Assembly: GCA_910584325.1 (NCBI GenBank)
Contig: CAJTZH010000040.1
Location: forward strand, 1-23,464
Direction: 5' to 3'
Length of the DNA: 23,464 nucleotides
From: an uncultured Lachnospiraceae bacterium
GTDB lineage: Bacteria; Bacillota; Clostridia; Lachnospirales; Lachnospiraceae
The translations under genes were made by a program, and so were the position numbers. Of this stretch, positions 14,425 to 21,986 are shown one piece after another. The first letter of the stretch is position 1. Each line of letters opens with the position of its first letter. The notes below the pieces were generated by a model, which ran no database searches, was not told the DNA's origin, and was given only the letters and a program-made list of their open reading frames with translations.

Positions 14425-14436
14425 TAAATAATCAAT

Positions 14437-14452
14437 ATGTAAGTACTTACAT
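14437..14452. promoter_or_regulatory. Operator O3 (16-bp perfect palindrome)
   Basis: ATGTAAGTACTTACAT is a perfect palindrome just past the predicted start of the regulator transcript. Its last bases contain an in-frame ATG (14451) that would add 29 residues to the regulator. A binding site and a long N-terminal tail before the DNA-binding domain both argue that this ATG is not used. Confidence 0.75.
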
Positions 14453-14525
14453 GACGGTAATTTTTGTCGGCAGAAATCCGCAGGAATGTTCTGTTCCCGG
14501 CACTGCCGCCGCTTACTATTCTTCC

Positions 14526-14531
14526 GGGAGG
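14526..14531 (+). promoter_or_regulatory. Ribosome binding site fixing the regulator start
   Basis: GGGAGG lies 6 nt before ATG 14538. The upstream in-frame ATG at 14451 has no such site and falls inside operator O3. Confidence 0.8.
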
Positions 14532-14537
14532 TTGTCC

Positions 14538-15539
14538 ATGAACATTTACGATGTTTCCAAGAAGGCAGGTGTTTCTATCGCCACTGTTTCCAGAGTCTTA
14601 AACGGTAATACGAATGTCAGTGAAAAAACGAAGCAGCGGGTATTGGACGTTATGGACGAACTTGGCTACACACCGAACGTGTTTGCAAGAGGTCTGGGAT
14701 TAAACACGATGAAAACCATCGGCATCATGTGTACGGATTCCTCCGACGTTTACCTTGCCAACGCCGTATACTATCTGGAACAGGAACTTCGTATCCAGGG
14801 GTATGACTGTATTTTATGCTGTACCGGCACAAACCATGAGAATAAGAAGAAATATACGGAACTGCTTCTTTCGAAGCGCGTCGACGGCATTATCTTCGTC
14901 GGTTCCAAATTTCTTGACGAAGAGCCTTCCTGTAACGCTTATATCATTGATGCGGCAAAGACTATCCCCGTCATGCTGGTAAACTGTTATCTAAAAGGAA
15001 ACAACATTTATTGTACCCAGTGCGACGACGAGACCGCCGTCTACTCCGTTACGGACAGTCTCATTAAAAGCGGACATACCAATATCGTATACTTATACAC
15101 CAGCACTTCACAGAGCGGTCAGAATAAGCTGGCAGGCTATAAAAAAGCTCTGGAATTAAACCATTTGCCTCTAAAGAAAGAATTTATGCAGTTATGCAAT
15201 AAGGATATTCTGCGGGCAAAAGAATACTTAACCGGTCTTTTTGCGGACAACATTTCTTTCGACGCGGTTGTTACATCCGATGACTCACTCGCAGTGGGCG
15301 CATTAAAGTTCGCGTATGAACACCATATTCCGGTTCCGCAGGATTTGAGCATTGTAGGCTACAATAACTCGATTCTTGCCAGATGCACGGAGCCGGAACT
15401 GACTTCCATCGACAGCAAGGTGGAGGCGCTGTGCACCACGACGGTCAACACGCTTATGGGTGTATTTAACGGCAGCGACGTTCCGTCAAGAACACACATC
15501 ACTGCCGATTTAATAAAAAGAAACACAACTTTATTTTAA
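14538..15539 (+). CDS. LacI-family transcriptional regulator of the galacturonate genes
   Basis: 333 aa from ATG 14538, a standard LacI-family length. The N-terminal helix-turn-helix is textbook: IYDVSKKAGVSIATVSRVLN at residues 3-22, then hinge GYTPNVFARGL. The rest is a periplasmic-binding-protein-like sensor domain (TIGIMCTD, DGIIFVGS, TSDDSLAVGALKFA, VGYNNSILARCTEPELTSID). It probably represses uxaBA and its own uxaC unit by binding O1-O3, and releases on a sugar acid such as galacturonate, tagaturonate or a later intermediate. The ligand is inference. Its role matches KdgR/UxaR-type regulators, but I do not assign a symbol. uxaC follows by 13 nt, with the uxaC ribosome site overlapping this stop. 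Confidence 0.9.
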   Translation: MNIYDVSKKAGVSIATVSRVLNGNTNVSEKTKQRVLDVMDELGYTPNVFARGLGLNTMKTIGIMCTDSSDVYLANAVYYLEQELRIQGYDCILCCTGTNHENKKKYTELLLSKRVDGIIFVGSKFLDEEPSCNAYIIDAAKTIPVMLVNCYLKGNNIYCTQCDDETAVYSVTDSLIKSGHTNIVYLYTSTSQSGQNKLAGYKKALELNHLPLKKEFMQLCNKDILRAKEYLTGLFADNISFDAVVTSDDSLAVGALKFAYEHHIPVPQDLSIVGYNNSILARCTEPELTSIDSKVEALCTTTVNTLMGVFNGSDVPSRTHITADLIKRNTTLF

Positions 15540-15552
15540 GGAGGATTTCAAA

Positions 15553-16959
15553 ATGAAACCATTTATGGACAAGGACTTTTTACTGTCTACCCCTACTTCC
15601 CAGAAACTTTTCCATGATTACGCAGAGAAGATGCCGGTACTTGACTATCACTGCCATATCAATCCAAAGGAAATCGCGGAAAACCGTAAATTCGAAAATA
15701 TTACTCAGGTATGGCTTGGCGGCGACCATTACAAGTGGCGTCAGATGCGTACAAACGGCGTGGACGAATACTACATCACAGGCGGCGCTTCCGACAGGGA
15801 AAAATTCCAGAAATGGGCGGAGACGCTCACAAAAGCCATTGGCAACCCGCTTTATCACTGGAGCCATCTCGAGCTGCAGAGATATTTCGGCTATAACGGC
15901 GTATTAAATGCCGATACTGCCGAGGAAGTATGGGATCTTTGCAATAAGAAGTTACAGGAAGATTCCATGACGGTACGCTGCCTGATTAAGCAGTCAAATG
16001 TTACTCTTATCTGTACAACCGACGACCCGGTGGATTCTCTGGAGTACCACAAGGCTATCGCCGAGGATTCTACGTTTGACGTACAGGTTCTTCCTGCATG
16101 GAGACCGGACAAGGCGATGAACATCGAAAAACCTGAATATCTTGACTATATGGCAAAACTTGCCGAAGTTTCCGGCGTCAAAATCAATACATTTGCCGAT
16201 TTGAAAGAAGCACTGAAGGTTCGTCTCGCATTCTTCGATTCCATGGGCTGTAAAGTTTCCGACCACGCCCTTGAATACGTAATGTATAAGCCGGCAGCGG
16301 ATGCCGAAATTGAAGCAATTTTCGCGAAGCGCGTAAAGGGCGAAACACTTACCGCAGCCGAGATTGCACAGTTTAAGACGGCATTCATGGTATTTGTCGG
16401 AAAAGAATACAACAGACTTGGCTGGGCGATGCAGTTACATTACGGCACAATCCGCGACAACAATGTTCTGCGTTACAACCAGTTAGGACCTGACACCGGA
16501 TATGACTGCATCAATACTTACGACTGCTCACAGGAAATGGCACAGTTCCTCAATGCGTTAAACGCAACGGACGAACTGCCAAAGACCATTATTTACTCAC
16601 TAAATCCGTCCGTAAACGCAGCTATCGGCACCGTTATCGGATGTTTCCAGGATTCCAAGGCAATCGGCAAGATTCAACAGGGTTCTGCATGGTGGTTCAA
16701 TGACCACAAAGTCGGCATGATGAACCAGATGACTTCCCTTGCGAACTTAAGTTTACTTGGCAACTTCATCGGCATGCTGACCGACTCCAGAAGTTTCCTG
16801 TCCTACACAAGACACGAATACTTCAGAAGAATCATGTGTGAATTAATCGGCGGATGGGTTGAGAACGGCGAATATCCGAATGACGAAAAAGCATTAAAAG
16901 AAATTGTGGAAGGTATCTCTTACAACAATGCAGTAAGATACTTCGGATTTGATTTATAA
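15553..16959 (+). CDS. uxaC: Uronate isomerase (glucuronate/galacturonate isomerase)
   Basis: 468 aa, the normal length. The enzyme converts D-galacturonate to D-tagaturonate (and D-glucuronate to D-fructuronate), the first step of the route in this window. It belongs to the amidohydrolase superfamily, and the metal-binding HxH is visible in VLDYHCHINP (H33, H35). Other family phrases are WLGGDHYKWRQMRTNGV, TTDDP, LQLHYGTIRDNN-like MQLHYGTIRDNN, and the C-terminal DSRSFLSYTRHEYFRR. The start ATG has AAGGAGG overlapping the regulator's stop codon, so the two genes are translated from one mRNA. A bidirectional terminator follows. Confidence 0.96.
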   Translation: MKPFMDKDFLLSTPTSQKLFHDYAEKMPVLDYHCHINPKEIAENRKFENITQVWLGGDHYKWRQMRTNGVDEYYITGGASDREKFQKWAETLTKAIGNPLYHWSHLELQRYFGYNGVLNADTAEEVWDLCNKKLQEDSMTVRCLIKQSNVTLICTTDDPVDSLEYHKAIAEDSTFDVQVLPAWRPDKAMNIEKPEYLDYMAKLAEVSGVKINTFADLKEALKVRLAFFDSMGCKVSDHALEYVMYKPAADAEIEAIFAKRVKGETLTAAEIAQFKTAFMVFVGKEYNRLGWAMQLHYGTIRDNNVLRYNQLGPDTGYDCINTYDCSQEMAQFLNALNATDELPKTIIYSLNPSVNAAIGTVIGCFQDSKAIGKIQQGSAWWFNDHKVGMMNQMTSLANLSLLGNFIGMLTDSRSFLSYTRHEYFRRIMCELIGGWVENGEYPNDEKALKEIVEGISYNNAVRYFGFDL

Positions 16960-16977
16960 GATTACAAACAGATTGAA

Positions 16978-17014
16978 AAAGGCTCACATCACGAAACGGT
17001 GTGGGCCTTTATTT
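16978..17014 (+). terminator. Bidirectional terminator between uxaC and the hemolysin III gene
   Basis: A 13-bp stem with two G-U pairs (16978-16990 with 16998-17010) and a 7-nt loop begins 19 nt after the uxaC stop. The plus-strand tail is TTTATTT. On the minus strand the same stem runs into five T residues, so it can also end the convergent hlyIII transcript. Confidence 0.8.
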
Positions 17015-17075
17015 GCTTTACAATTTCTCTATCTTATCTGATAGGAAATTGCTTTACAATTTCTCTATCTTATCT
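17013..17075. repeat. Two exact 27-bp direct repeats, 36-bp period
   Basis: The units are 17013-17039 and 17049-17075. Each begins TTGCTTTACAATTTC and ends TATCTTATCT, and they are split by 9 bp. The second copy touches the last two bases of the hlyIII stop codon and the first abuts the terminator. It looks like a local duplication in the 3' region of the two convergent genes. With only two units it is not a CRISPR array. Confidence 0.85.
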
Positions 17076-17727
17076 ATAACACGCAGCAGAACATCATAAT
17101 AAAGTGACAGGCGCTTCCTAACAGCACAAACACATGAAACACCTCATGGGAACCGAAATATTTATGCTTTGCGTTAAATACTTTTAATTTTAGGGCATAG
17201 ATTACTCCGCCCACCGTATAAAAGATTCCGCCTGCAAGAAGCCACGCAAACGCCACAAAAGACAGATTCATCCACAGCTGTGAAAAAGCCGCCACACAAG
17301 CCCATCCCATTCCGATATACAAGATGGAGGAAAACCATTTTGGGCATGTTACCCAGAACAATTTAATCACAATACCGAAAACCGCAATTCCCCATACGAC
17401 TGTAAGAAGCGGTATTCCCACACTCCTGTCAAGCACAAGCAGACAGACCGGCGTATAAGAACCCGCAATCAGCACGGAAATCATCGCATGGTCTATTTTC
17501 TTTAATATCAGATTCACCCTCTCCGAAATATCAAACGTATGATACGCCGTACTCGCTGCATATAATAAAATCATACTCACCATAAACACCGTACACGCAA
17601 TTCCTCCCGCACTGCCAAATGAACCGGTAAATGCTTTAAATATGAGCGGCAAAGCTCCCGCCGCCGCTGCAATCATCCCAATAAAATGAGTTAACGCACT
17701 TCCCGGGTCTTTTACTCTAATTTCCAT
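17074..17727 (-). CDS. Hemolysin III / PAQR-family membrane protein
   Basis: 217 aa from ATG 17725-17727, chosen because GGAGG (17736-17740) lies 8 nt upstream. Longer versions would place the ribosome site inside the gene. About seven membrane helices are visible. Conserved PAQR/HlyIII residues are present: STAYH (59-63), KIDHAMISVLIAGSYTP with D79 and H80, and the C-terminal EVFHVF...ACHF with H194, H198 and H208, the usual zinc-binding set. In this superfamily some members are receptors or ceramidase-like hydrolases. In bacteria the role (membrane fluidity or lipid stress has been suggested) is not settled, and despite the name haemolysis is not implied. The stop is TAG. It is a single-gene unit with its own promoter and a convergent terminator. 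Confidence 0.9.
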   Translation of the reverse strand: MEIRVKDPGSALTHFIGMIAAAAGALPLIFKAFTGSFGSAGGIACTVFMVSMILLYAASTAYHTFDISERVNLILKKIDHAMISVLIAGSYTPVCLLVLDRSVGIPLLTVVWGIAVFGIVIKLFWVTCPKWFSSILYIGMGWACVAAFSQLWMNLSFVAFAWLLAGGIFYTVGGVIYALKLKVFNAKHKYFGSHEVFHVFVLLGSACHFIMMFCCVL

Positions 17728-17735
17728 AATCATCG

Positions 17736-17740
17736 CCTCC
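17736..17740 (-). promoter_or_regulatory. Ribosome binding site fixing the hemolysin III gene start
   Basis: GGAGG is 8 nt before ATG 17727 but only 2 nt before the in-frame ATG at 17733, and it would be internal to a start at 17778. Confidence 0.75.
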
Positions 17741-17779
17741 AAATCAGAAATCTCAGTATTACAACCATGAACCAACATG

Positions 17780-17821
17780 ATGTAGTATTAATATTTTCCC
17801 ACGTAGTTTTCAATACTACAT
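17780..17821. promoter_or_regulatory. Long inverted repeat in the hemolysin III leader
   Basis: ATGTAGTATT (17780-17789) and AATACTACAT (17812-17821) are perfect 10-bp arms 22 nt apart, and an extra TAGTTTT/AATACTA match lies between. It sits 8-49 nt downstream of the predicted start. It could be a repressor site with two half-sites or a leader hairpin. I do not recognise the motif. Confidence 0.45.
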
Positions 17822-17835
17822 ATTATTATATTTAT

Positions 17836-17864
17836 GTTATACTATATTTATTTCCACATTGCAA
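17836..17864 (-). promoter_or_regulatory. Promoter of the hemolysin III gene
   Basis: On the minus strand TTGCAA (17859-17864), 17 nt, TATAAC (17836-17841). The predicted start near 17829 leaves a leader of about 100 nt that contains the inverted repeat at 17780-17821. Confidence 0.6.
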
Positions 17865-17898
17865 GCTTTTTATGAAATTTTTTATATTATATTTACAT

Positions 17899-17942
17899 AA
17901 AAAAACAGGACTCGATTGCATTTTCATTACAATCTATCCTGT
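17899..17942 (-). terminator. Terminator of the FapA-like / HD-GYP unit
   Basis: ACAGGA and TCCTGT (17905-17910 with 17937-17942) plus an inner GATTG/CAATC pair form a stem with a small internal loop. On the minus strand it is followed by seven T residues. It begins 11 nt past the HD-GYP gene stop. Confidence 0.78.
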
Positions 17943-17952
17943 CTTTGTTCGT

Positions 17953-19056
17953 TTAATCTTCATCCTGATACTTGACCAGTAAATTTTCAAATTCTGTCTT
18001 AACTTCGGTAAAGGCTTTCAGCAATTTCGGTGAAAAAGCCCCGGAATGTCCGTTCATAACCATCTGATATGCTTTTTCCGGTTCGTATGCCGCCTTATAG
18101 ACACGTTTTGAAGTAAGCGCGTCATACACGTCAACCAAAGATACAATCTGTGCAGCAACACTGATTTCATCACCTTTTAAACCGTCCGGATATCCGTTTC
18201 CGTCATATTTTTCATGATGATGTCTGGCGATATCATATGCGTACTCATAAATCGTCCTATCATTCAGACGAACAGAATTGCGGATAATCTCCGCGCCTTT
18301 TGTCGTATGCGATTTCATCAGTTCAAATTCATCTTCCGTAAGTTTCCCCGATTTTAAAACAATGTTATCAGGAATCGCAATTTTACCAATGTCATGAAGA
18401 GAAGAAGCCCATCCAATCTGAACCAGCTTTTCTGCGGTAAGCTCATACTCCGGATAAAGTTTCATAAGACTTTTTCCAAGACAGATAGAAAATTCCCGTA
18501 TTCTCTTGATATGCCGCCTTGATTCCAGATTCCTGAATTCTACAATATTACTCAGTGAATCTATCAAAATACCGTTCAAATGATTGAGTCTGGTTGCCTG
18601 CTTTTTCAAAATATCATTCTGCTTTTTGATACTTTCATTCTGCTTCTTCACCATAGCTTCCAAATTCATCTTATATTGGAACCAGCCGATTGCATTACCG
18701 ATTACCTGTCTGATGACCTCAGAATGGTACGGTTTTTTAATATAACTGACAATTCCGTACTCATAGCCTTTCTTTTCAATCTCGGTCGAATTCTCTCCCG
18801 TAATCATAATAAACGGTACTTTATTTAAAATCTTTTTTTCTTTTAGACGCTCCAATACCGCAAAACCATCCATTACAGGCATCATATAATCCAGCAGAAC
18901 AATCGCAATCGAAGAAAAATGACTGTTTAAAAGAGCAAGACCTTCCTTGCCATTAGCTGCCTCTAGAATCTTATATTCTGACTGAAAAATTTCCGTCAGC
19001 ATCGCGCGTTCTATGGAGTTATCTTCAAAAATCAATATTGTATCACGTTTCATCAC
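17953..19056 (-). CDS. Response regulator with HD-GYP output domain (probable c-di-GMP phosphodiesterase)
   Basis: 367 aa. Residues 4-120 are a CheY-like receiver with the acidic pair E11/D12, phospho-acceptor D56 (VLLDYMMPVMDG), T86 and K108. A charged coiled-coil linker (about 130-165, KKQNESIKKQNDILKKQ) leads to an HD-GYP domain at about 165-360 with HDIGKIAIPD (H221, D222), H250 and RHHHEKYDGNGYPDGL (279-292). HD-GYP enzymes hydrolyse cyclic-di-GMP, and all core motifs are intact here, so activity controlled by phosphorylation is likely. No histidine kinase is nearby. Start: GTG 19054-19056 has GAGGG 9 nt upstream, and the next codon is ATG (19051-19053), also possible. It follows the FapA-like gene by 21 nt. 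Confidence 0.92.
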   Translation of the reverse strand: MMKRDTILIFEDNSIERAMLTEIFQSEYKILEAANGKEGLALLNSHFSSIAIVLLDYMMPVMDGFAVLERLKEKKILNKVPFIMITGENSTEIEKKGYEYGIVSYIKKPYHSEVIRQVIGNAIGWFQYKMNLEAMVKKQNESIKKQNDILKKQATRLNHLNGILIDSLSNIVEFRNLESRRHIKRIREFSICLGKSLMKLYPEYELTAEKLVQIGWASSLHDIGKIAIPDNIVLKSGKLTEDEFELMKSHTTKGAEIIRNSVRLNDRTIYEYAYDIARHHHEKYDGNGYPDGLKGDEISVAAQIVSLVDVYDALTSKRVYKAAYEPEKAYQMVMNGHSGAFSPKLLKAFTEVKTEFENLLVKYQDED

Positions 19057-19077
19057 ATTACCATACCCTCTTTGCGT

Positions 19078-21168
19078 TTATAAGTTTACCATTACCACCT
19101 GTTTATTTCGAAGTTTAAAAATAACCCGTTTTACATCCATAGGCAGCAAATACTTGATTGCGTTAATGATAATAACGCTGCCGCCATATGATTTCCCCCG
19201 CACCCGGACAGGCGCGTACATCGTCTGATCCGTCATATTAACCAATTTTGATATCTCTGCGTCCAAATCCGCCAGCTCCTGGCCCTTCGCTACAATTGAC
19301 GCCTGAACTTTGAGCAGCGTCTCTTTCGGAACCTCCTTCTTCTCGGCGAGCATCTGAATCAATTTGTTCCAGCCTTTTTCCAATACGGACAGCTCATTTA
19401 AAAGCTGCTCCCGGTTTTCATTATGCAAAGCCTGCTCTTTCTCATACAGTTCATTTCTACCAACCTCCAAAACGGTCTTCAAATGCGACTTATTTCCCAG
19501 ATTATATGTATCTACGCCTTTAACTGCGCAAATCCTTCCTCCAAGGAGTACGCCCTTGCTTCCTGAAACGATGACGCTGCCCAGCGTATCAATCGTGCTG
19601 TTCATAATATAGTTTGCTTTAATATTCCCTTTTGCCTGAATATTGGCTCCTTCAAAAAAACTTCCTGAAACTTCACCGCCGGCCTCGATAAAACAGTCGC
19701 CTCTTGAACAGCTTCCCTTCTTTATCATAATGTTATTACCGGCAATCAGTTTTCCCTTCTCCACATTATACTCAACAATAATGTCGCCGCTCGCCTTTAT
19801 ATATCCGCCCGAATAGATACTGCCAATCACATATACAGAACCGTCTACTTCCAGCTTGCCTGTAACGGACGTCACATCTTCACGCACGACAAGCATATTG
19901 GTAATCATGATTTTTCCGTTTACATATTCAAATTTTCCGTTCATTTTTGAGATATAGGTTACACCGTCCTGCGCAATGAAAAAACCTTCCCCGCGCAGAG
20001 GCTTTTTCTCAATACCGTTATCGGCATGAATCGTCTCGCCGTAAATATTCCTTCCGTTCATTCCTTTCTCGGCAGGATGATAAACCGCTATTTTCTCATC
20101 TTTATCAACCATTTCAAACGCTTCAATATTAACATAATCGACGCCTCCGTCCGGCAGCGGAGCCGGAATACGCGGCAAATCAAGCCTGACAAAAAACTCA
20201 AACCACCCGTCTCTGCCTTTTTGGGCCGGAATTCCTTCGGCTATCAGAACTTTTTCGTTCAATCTTCTTTTATCAATCATATCGGCAATCGCCTCGTGCC
20301 TGATTCCGAAAACAATCTCGCGCCTTCTCAAATCATAATAAATATCTTCCTTTGTAACCATATTGCCGGGAAGCCACGGAATACACGCATATGCTTTATT
20401 ACCGTTTTCTTCAATAGAAATGGTAAACTCATTCTTTCGAAACGAATCAACAACAACTTTCTGCTTGTCATTACCCGTTTTTTTCTCGGTCTTGCCATTT
20501 ATCAGATTAATACGTTTCTCTCTCATATCCGTAGCGGAAAATACAAGGCTGCAATATGAAGATACATCCAAACCTGCCTCCAGTCCAAGACGAATCTCAC
20601 GCATCTGATAATAACTGAATAAATAATTGGCATAAACCAATATGTCCAGCTTTTTCTCCAGCCCCAGACGGATTTCCTGCATCTGCATCCAATTATACTT
20701 TGTATCTGCATAAACGGAAATATCCAGCTCCTCACACAATCCTATGCGGATTTCACGAATCTGCGGTGTACACATATCATCTTTAAGCCATTTATCAAGC
20801 GGCAGATTGTCTAACAGCGCAAGACGGATTTCCTCCAGTTCATCGTCTATAAATCCTCTGTCCAGATACGGCAGAAGGTCTATAGCGGAATAAATCGAAA
20901 GTCTGATTTGCCTCATCGTCTCATAACTGTATTCAGGATTCGCATAGACAGAAGCGTCAATTTTGTCCTTAAGCCCCATACGAATCTGTTCCATCTGCAG
21001 CCAGTTAAACTCTGGATTGGAATAAACGGAAACGTCCAGTCCTTCTTCCGTTCCGAGTCTGATTTCCTGATTCTGCGCTTCCTGATATTCAAAATTATCC
21101 ATCATTGAAAAATGTAAGTTCTGCTGTTGTGTTTTATCAGAGTCTAAGTTGTTCATATCCGTTACCAC
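19078..21168 (-). CDS. FapA/DUF342-family protein with seven N-terminal 26-residue repeats
   Basis: 696 aa, cytoplasmic by appearance (no signal peptide or membrane helix). Residues 34-215 are seven repeats of exactly 26 residues with consensus (R/Q)EIRLGLEEGLDVSVYANP(E/K)(F/Y)NWMQM, plus a partial eighth. Residues about 240-415 match the FapA N-terminal DUF342 region (GIPAQKGRDGWFEF, HPAEKGMNGRNIYGE). Residues 420-560 look like a right-handed beta-helix typical of polymer-forming/FapA proteins (GSVYVIGSIYSGGYIKASGDI). Residues about 565-645 are a coiled coil. FapA-type proteins have been tied to flagellar assembly and to polar localisation in some bacteria. The role here is unknown. The GTG start at 21166-21168 has AGGAG only 3 nt upstream, and an ATG at 21154-21156 has it 15 nt upstream, so the start is uncertain. 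It leads a two-gene unit with the HD-GYP regulator. Confidence 0.85.
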   Translation of the reverse strand: MVTDMNNLDSDKTQQQNLHFSMMDNFEYQEAQNQEIRLGTEEGLDVSVYSNPEFNWLQMEQIRMGLKDKIDASVYANPEYSYETMRQIRLSIYSAIDLLPYLDRGFIDDELEEIRLALLDNLPLDKWLKDDMCTPQIREIRIGLCEELDISVYADTKYNWMQMQEIRLGLEKKLDILVYANYLFSYYQMREIRLGLEAGLDVSSYCSLVFSATDMREKRINLINGKTEKKTGNDKQKVVVDSFRKNEFTISIEENGNKAYACIPWLPGNMVTKEDIYYDLRRREIVFGIRHEAIADMIDKRRLNEKVLIAEGIPAQKGRDGWFEFFVRLDLPRIPAPLPDGGVDYVNIEAFEMVDKDEKIAVYHPAEKGMNGRNIYGETIHADNGIEKKPLRGEGFFIAQDGVTYISKMNGKFEYVNGKIMITNMLVVREDVTSVTGKLEVDGSVYVIGSIYSGGYIKASGDIIVEYNVEKGKLIAGNNIMIKKGSCSRGDCFIEAGGEVSGSFFEGANIQAKGNIKANYIMNSTIDTLGSVIVSGSKGVLLGGRICAVKGVDTYNLGNKSHLKTVLEVGRNELYEKEQALHNENREQLLNELSVLEKGWNKLIQMLAEKKEVPKETLLKVQASIVAKGQELADLDAEISKLVNMTDQTMYAPVRVRGKSYGGSVIIINAIKYLLPMDVKRVIFKLRNKQVVMVNL
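20524..21069 (-). repeat. Seven tandem 78-bp (26-residue) coding repeats
   Basis: Each unit encodes one 26-residue repeat without any length change: units begin EIRLGT, QIRMGL, QIRLSI, EIRLAL, EIRIGL, EIRLGL and EIRLGL. Units 3 and 4 are the most divergent; 1, 2, 5, 6 and 7 keep the DVSVYANP-like core. Similar IRLGLE...DVS.YA.P repeats occur, to my memory, in large proteins of Clostridial mobile elements. Confidence 0.85.
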
Positions 21169-21201
21169 GCTCTCCTAAATAACAAAATGTCCTACAATAC
21201 A

Positions 21202-21230
21202 ATTATAGCAAAACAACAACCAAAAGTCTA
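21202..21230 (-). promoter_or_regulatory. Promoter of the FapA-like / HD-GYP unit
   Basis: On the minus strand TAGACT (21225-21230), 17 nt, TATAAT (21202-21207), with TG one base before the -10 (extended -10). The predicted start is near 21195. It lies in the 72 bp between this gene and the yebC stop, so the pair is a separate unit from the housekeeping genes upstream. Confidence 0.72.
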
Positions 21231-21240
21231 CCAATAACCA

Positions 21241-21969
21241 TTATTCATCCCAGTTATGATAAACTTCCTGCACGTCGTCTTCCTCGTCAAGAAGGTCTAA
21301 AATTCTGTTCATTTTTTTAATTTCATCCTCAGAGGTAAGTTCCACCCATGTCTGCGGAATCATCGTTACCTGCGCGGACGCCATGGCAACCTTCGCCTCC
21401 TCGAACGCCGAAACGACCGCTCCGAAATCGTCCGGCTGTGAAATAATCTCAAAACTGTCCTCTTCTTCAACAAAATCTTCCGCACCCGCATCAAGCGCAA
21501 GCATCATCAGCTCGTCCGCGTCCATGCCGCACTCTTCTTTATCGATGATAATCTGTCCTTTTTTGTCAAACATAAACGAAACACAGCCCGGCGTACCGAT
21601 ATTGCCGCCGCCTTTCGTAAATGCGCTTCGTATATTGGCAGCCGCCCTGTTGCGGTTATCCGTAAGCGCCTCAACAATAATTGCCGTTCCGTTCGGACCG
21701 TATCCTTCGTATGTAACCGTCTCAAAATTCGCAGCGTTCGCGTCCCCCGCCGCTTTCTTAATGGCACGGTCAATTGTATCGTTTGGCATATTATTGGCTT
21801 TTGCCTTAGCAATTACATCACGTAATTTACTGTTGTTGTTCGGGTCCGGACCACCCTCTTTTACCGCGACAAGAAGTTCCTTGCCCAGTCTCGTAAAAAT
21901 TTTGCCTCTCGCGGCATCATTCTTCTCTTTTTTATGCTTGATATTCGCAAATTTAGAATGTCCTGACAT
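21241..21969 (-). CDS. yebC: YebC/PmpR-family protein
   Basis: 242 aa, the family's standard length. It begins with the hallmark MSGHSKFANIKHKKEKNDAARGK and contains FTRLGKEL, NNMPNDTIDRAIKKA, YEGYGPNGTAIIVE, TDNRNRAAANIR and GGNIGTPGCVSFMF. Members bind DNA and act as regulators, and some related proteins help ribosomes at difficult sequences. Which role applies here cannot be told from sequence. The ATG follows AAAGGAGA, and the HIT gene ends 17 nt upstream, so the two are likely one unit. Confidence 0.95.
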   Translation of the reverse strand: MSGHSKFANIKHKKEKNDAARGKIFTRLGKELLVAVKEGGPDPNNNSKLRDVIAKAKANNMPNDTIDRAIKKAAGDANAANFETVTYEGYGPNGTAIIVEALTDNRNRAAANIRSAFTKGGGNIGTPGCVSFMFDKKGQIIIDKEECGMDADELMMLALDAGAEDFVEEEDSFEIISQPDDFGAVVSAFEEAKVAMASAQVTMIPQTWVELTSEDEIKKMNRILDLLDEEDDVQEVYHNWDE

Positions 21970-21986
21970 AAAAATTCTCCTTTAAC

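Noticed and set aside
17013..17075. CRISPR array
   Set aside because: There are only two repeat units with a 9-bp spacer and no cas genes.
17728..17778. Longer hemolysin III start with a lipobox-like Cys (MLVHGC)
   Set aside because: GGAGG lies inside that extension, 8 nt before the family-typical start, and the stretch lacks a hydrophobic signal segment.
21383..21985. 200-aa plus-strand open frame over yebC
   Set aside because: It lies antisense to a clear YebC gene with full family motifs. Its product is low-complexity Ser/Ala-rich with no recognisable domain, a typical shadow frame.
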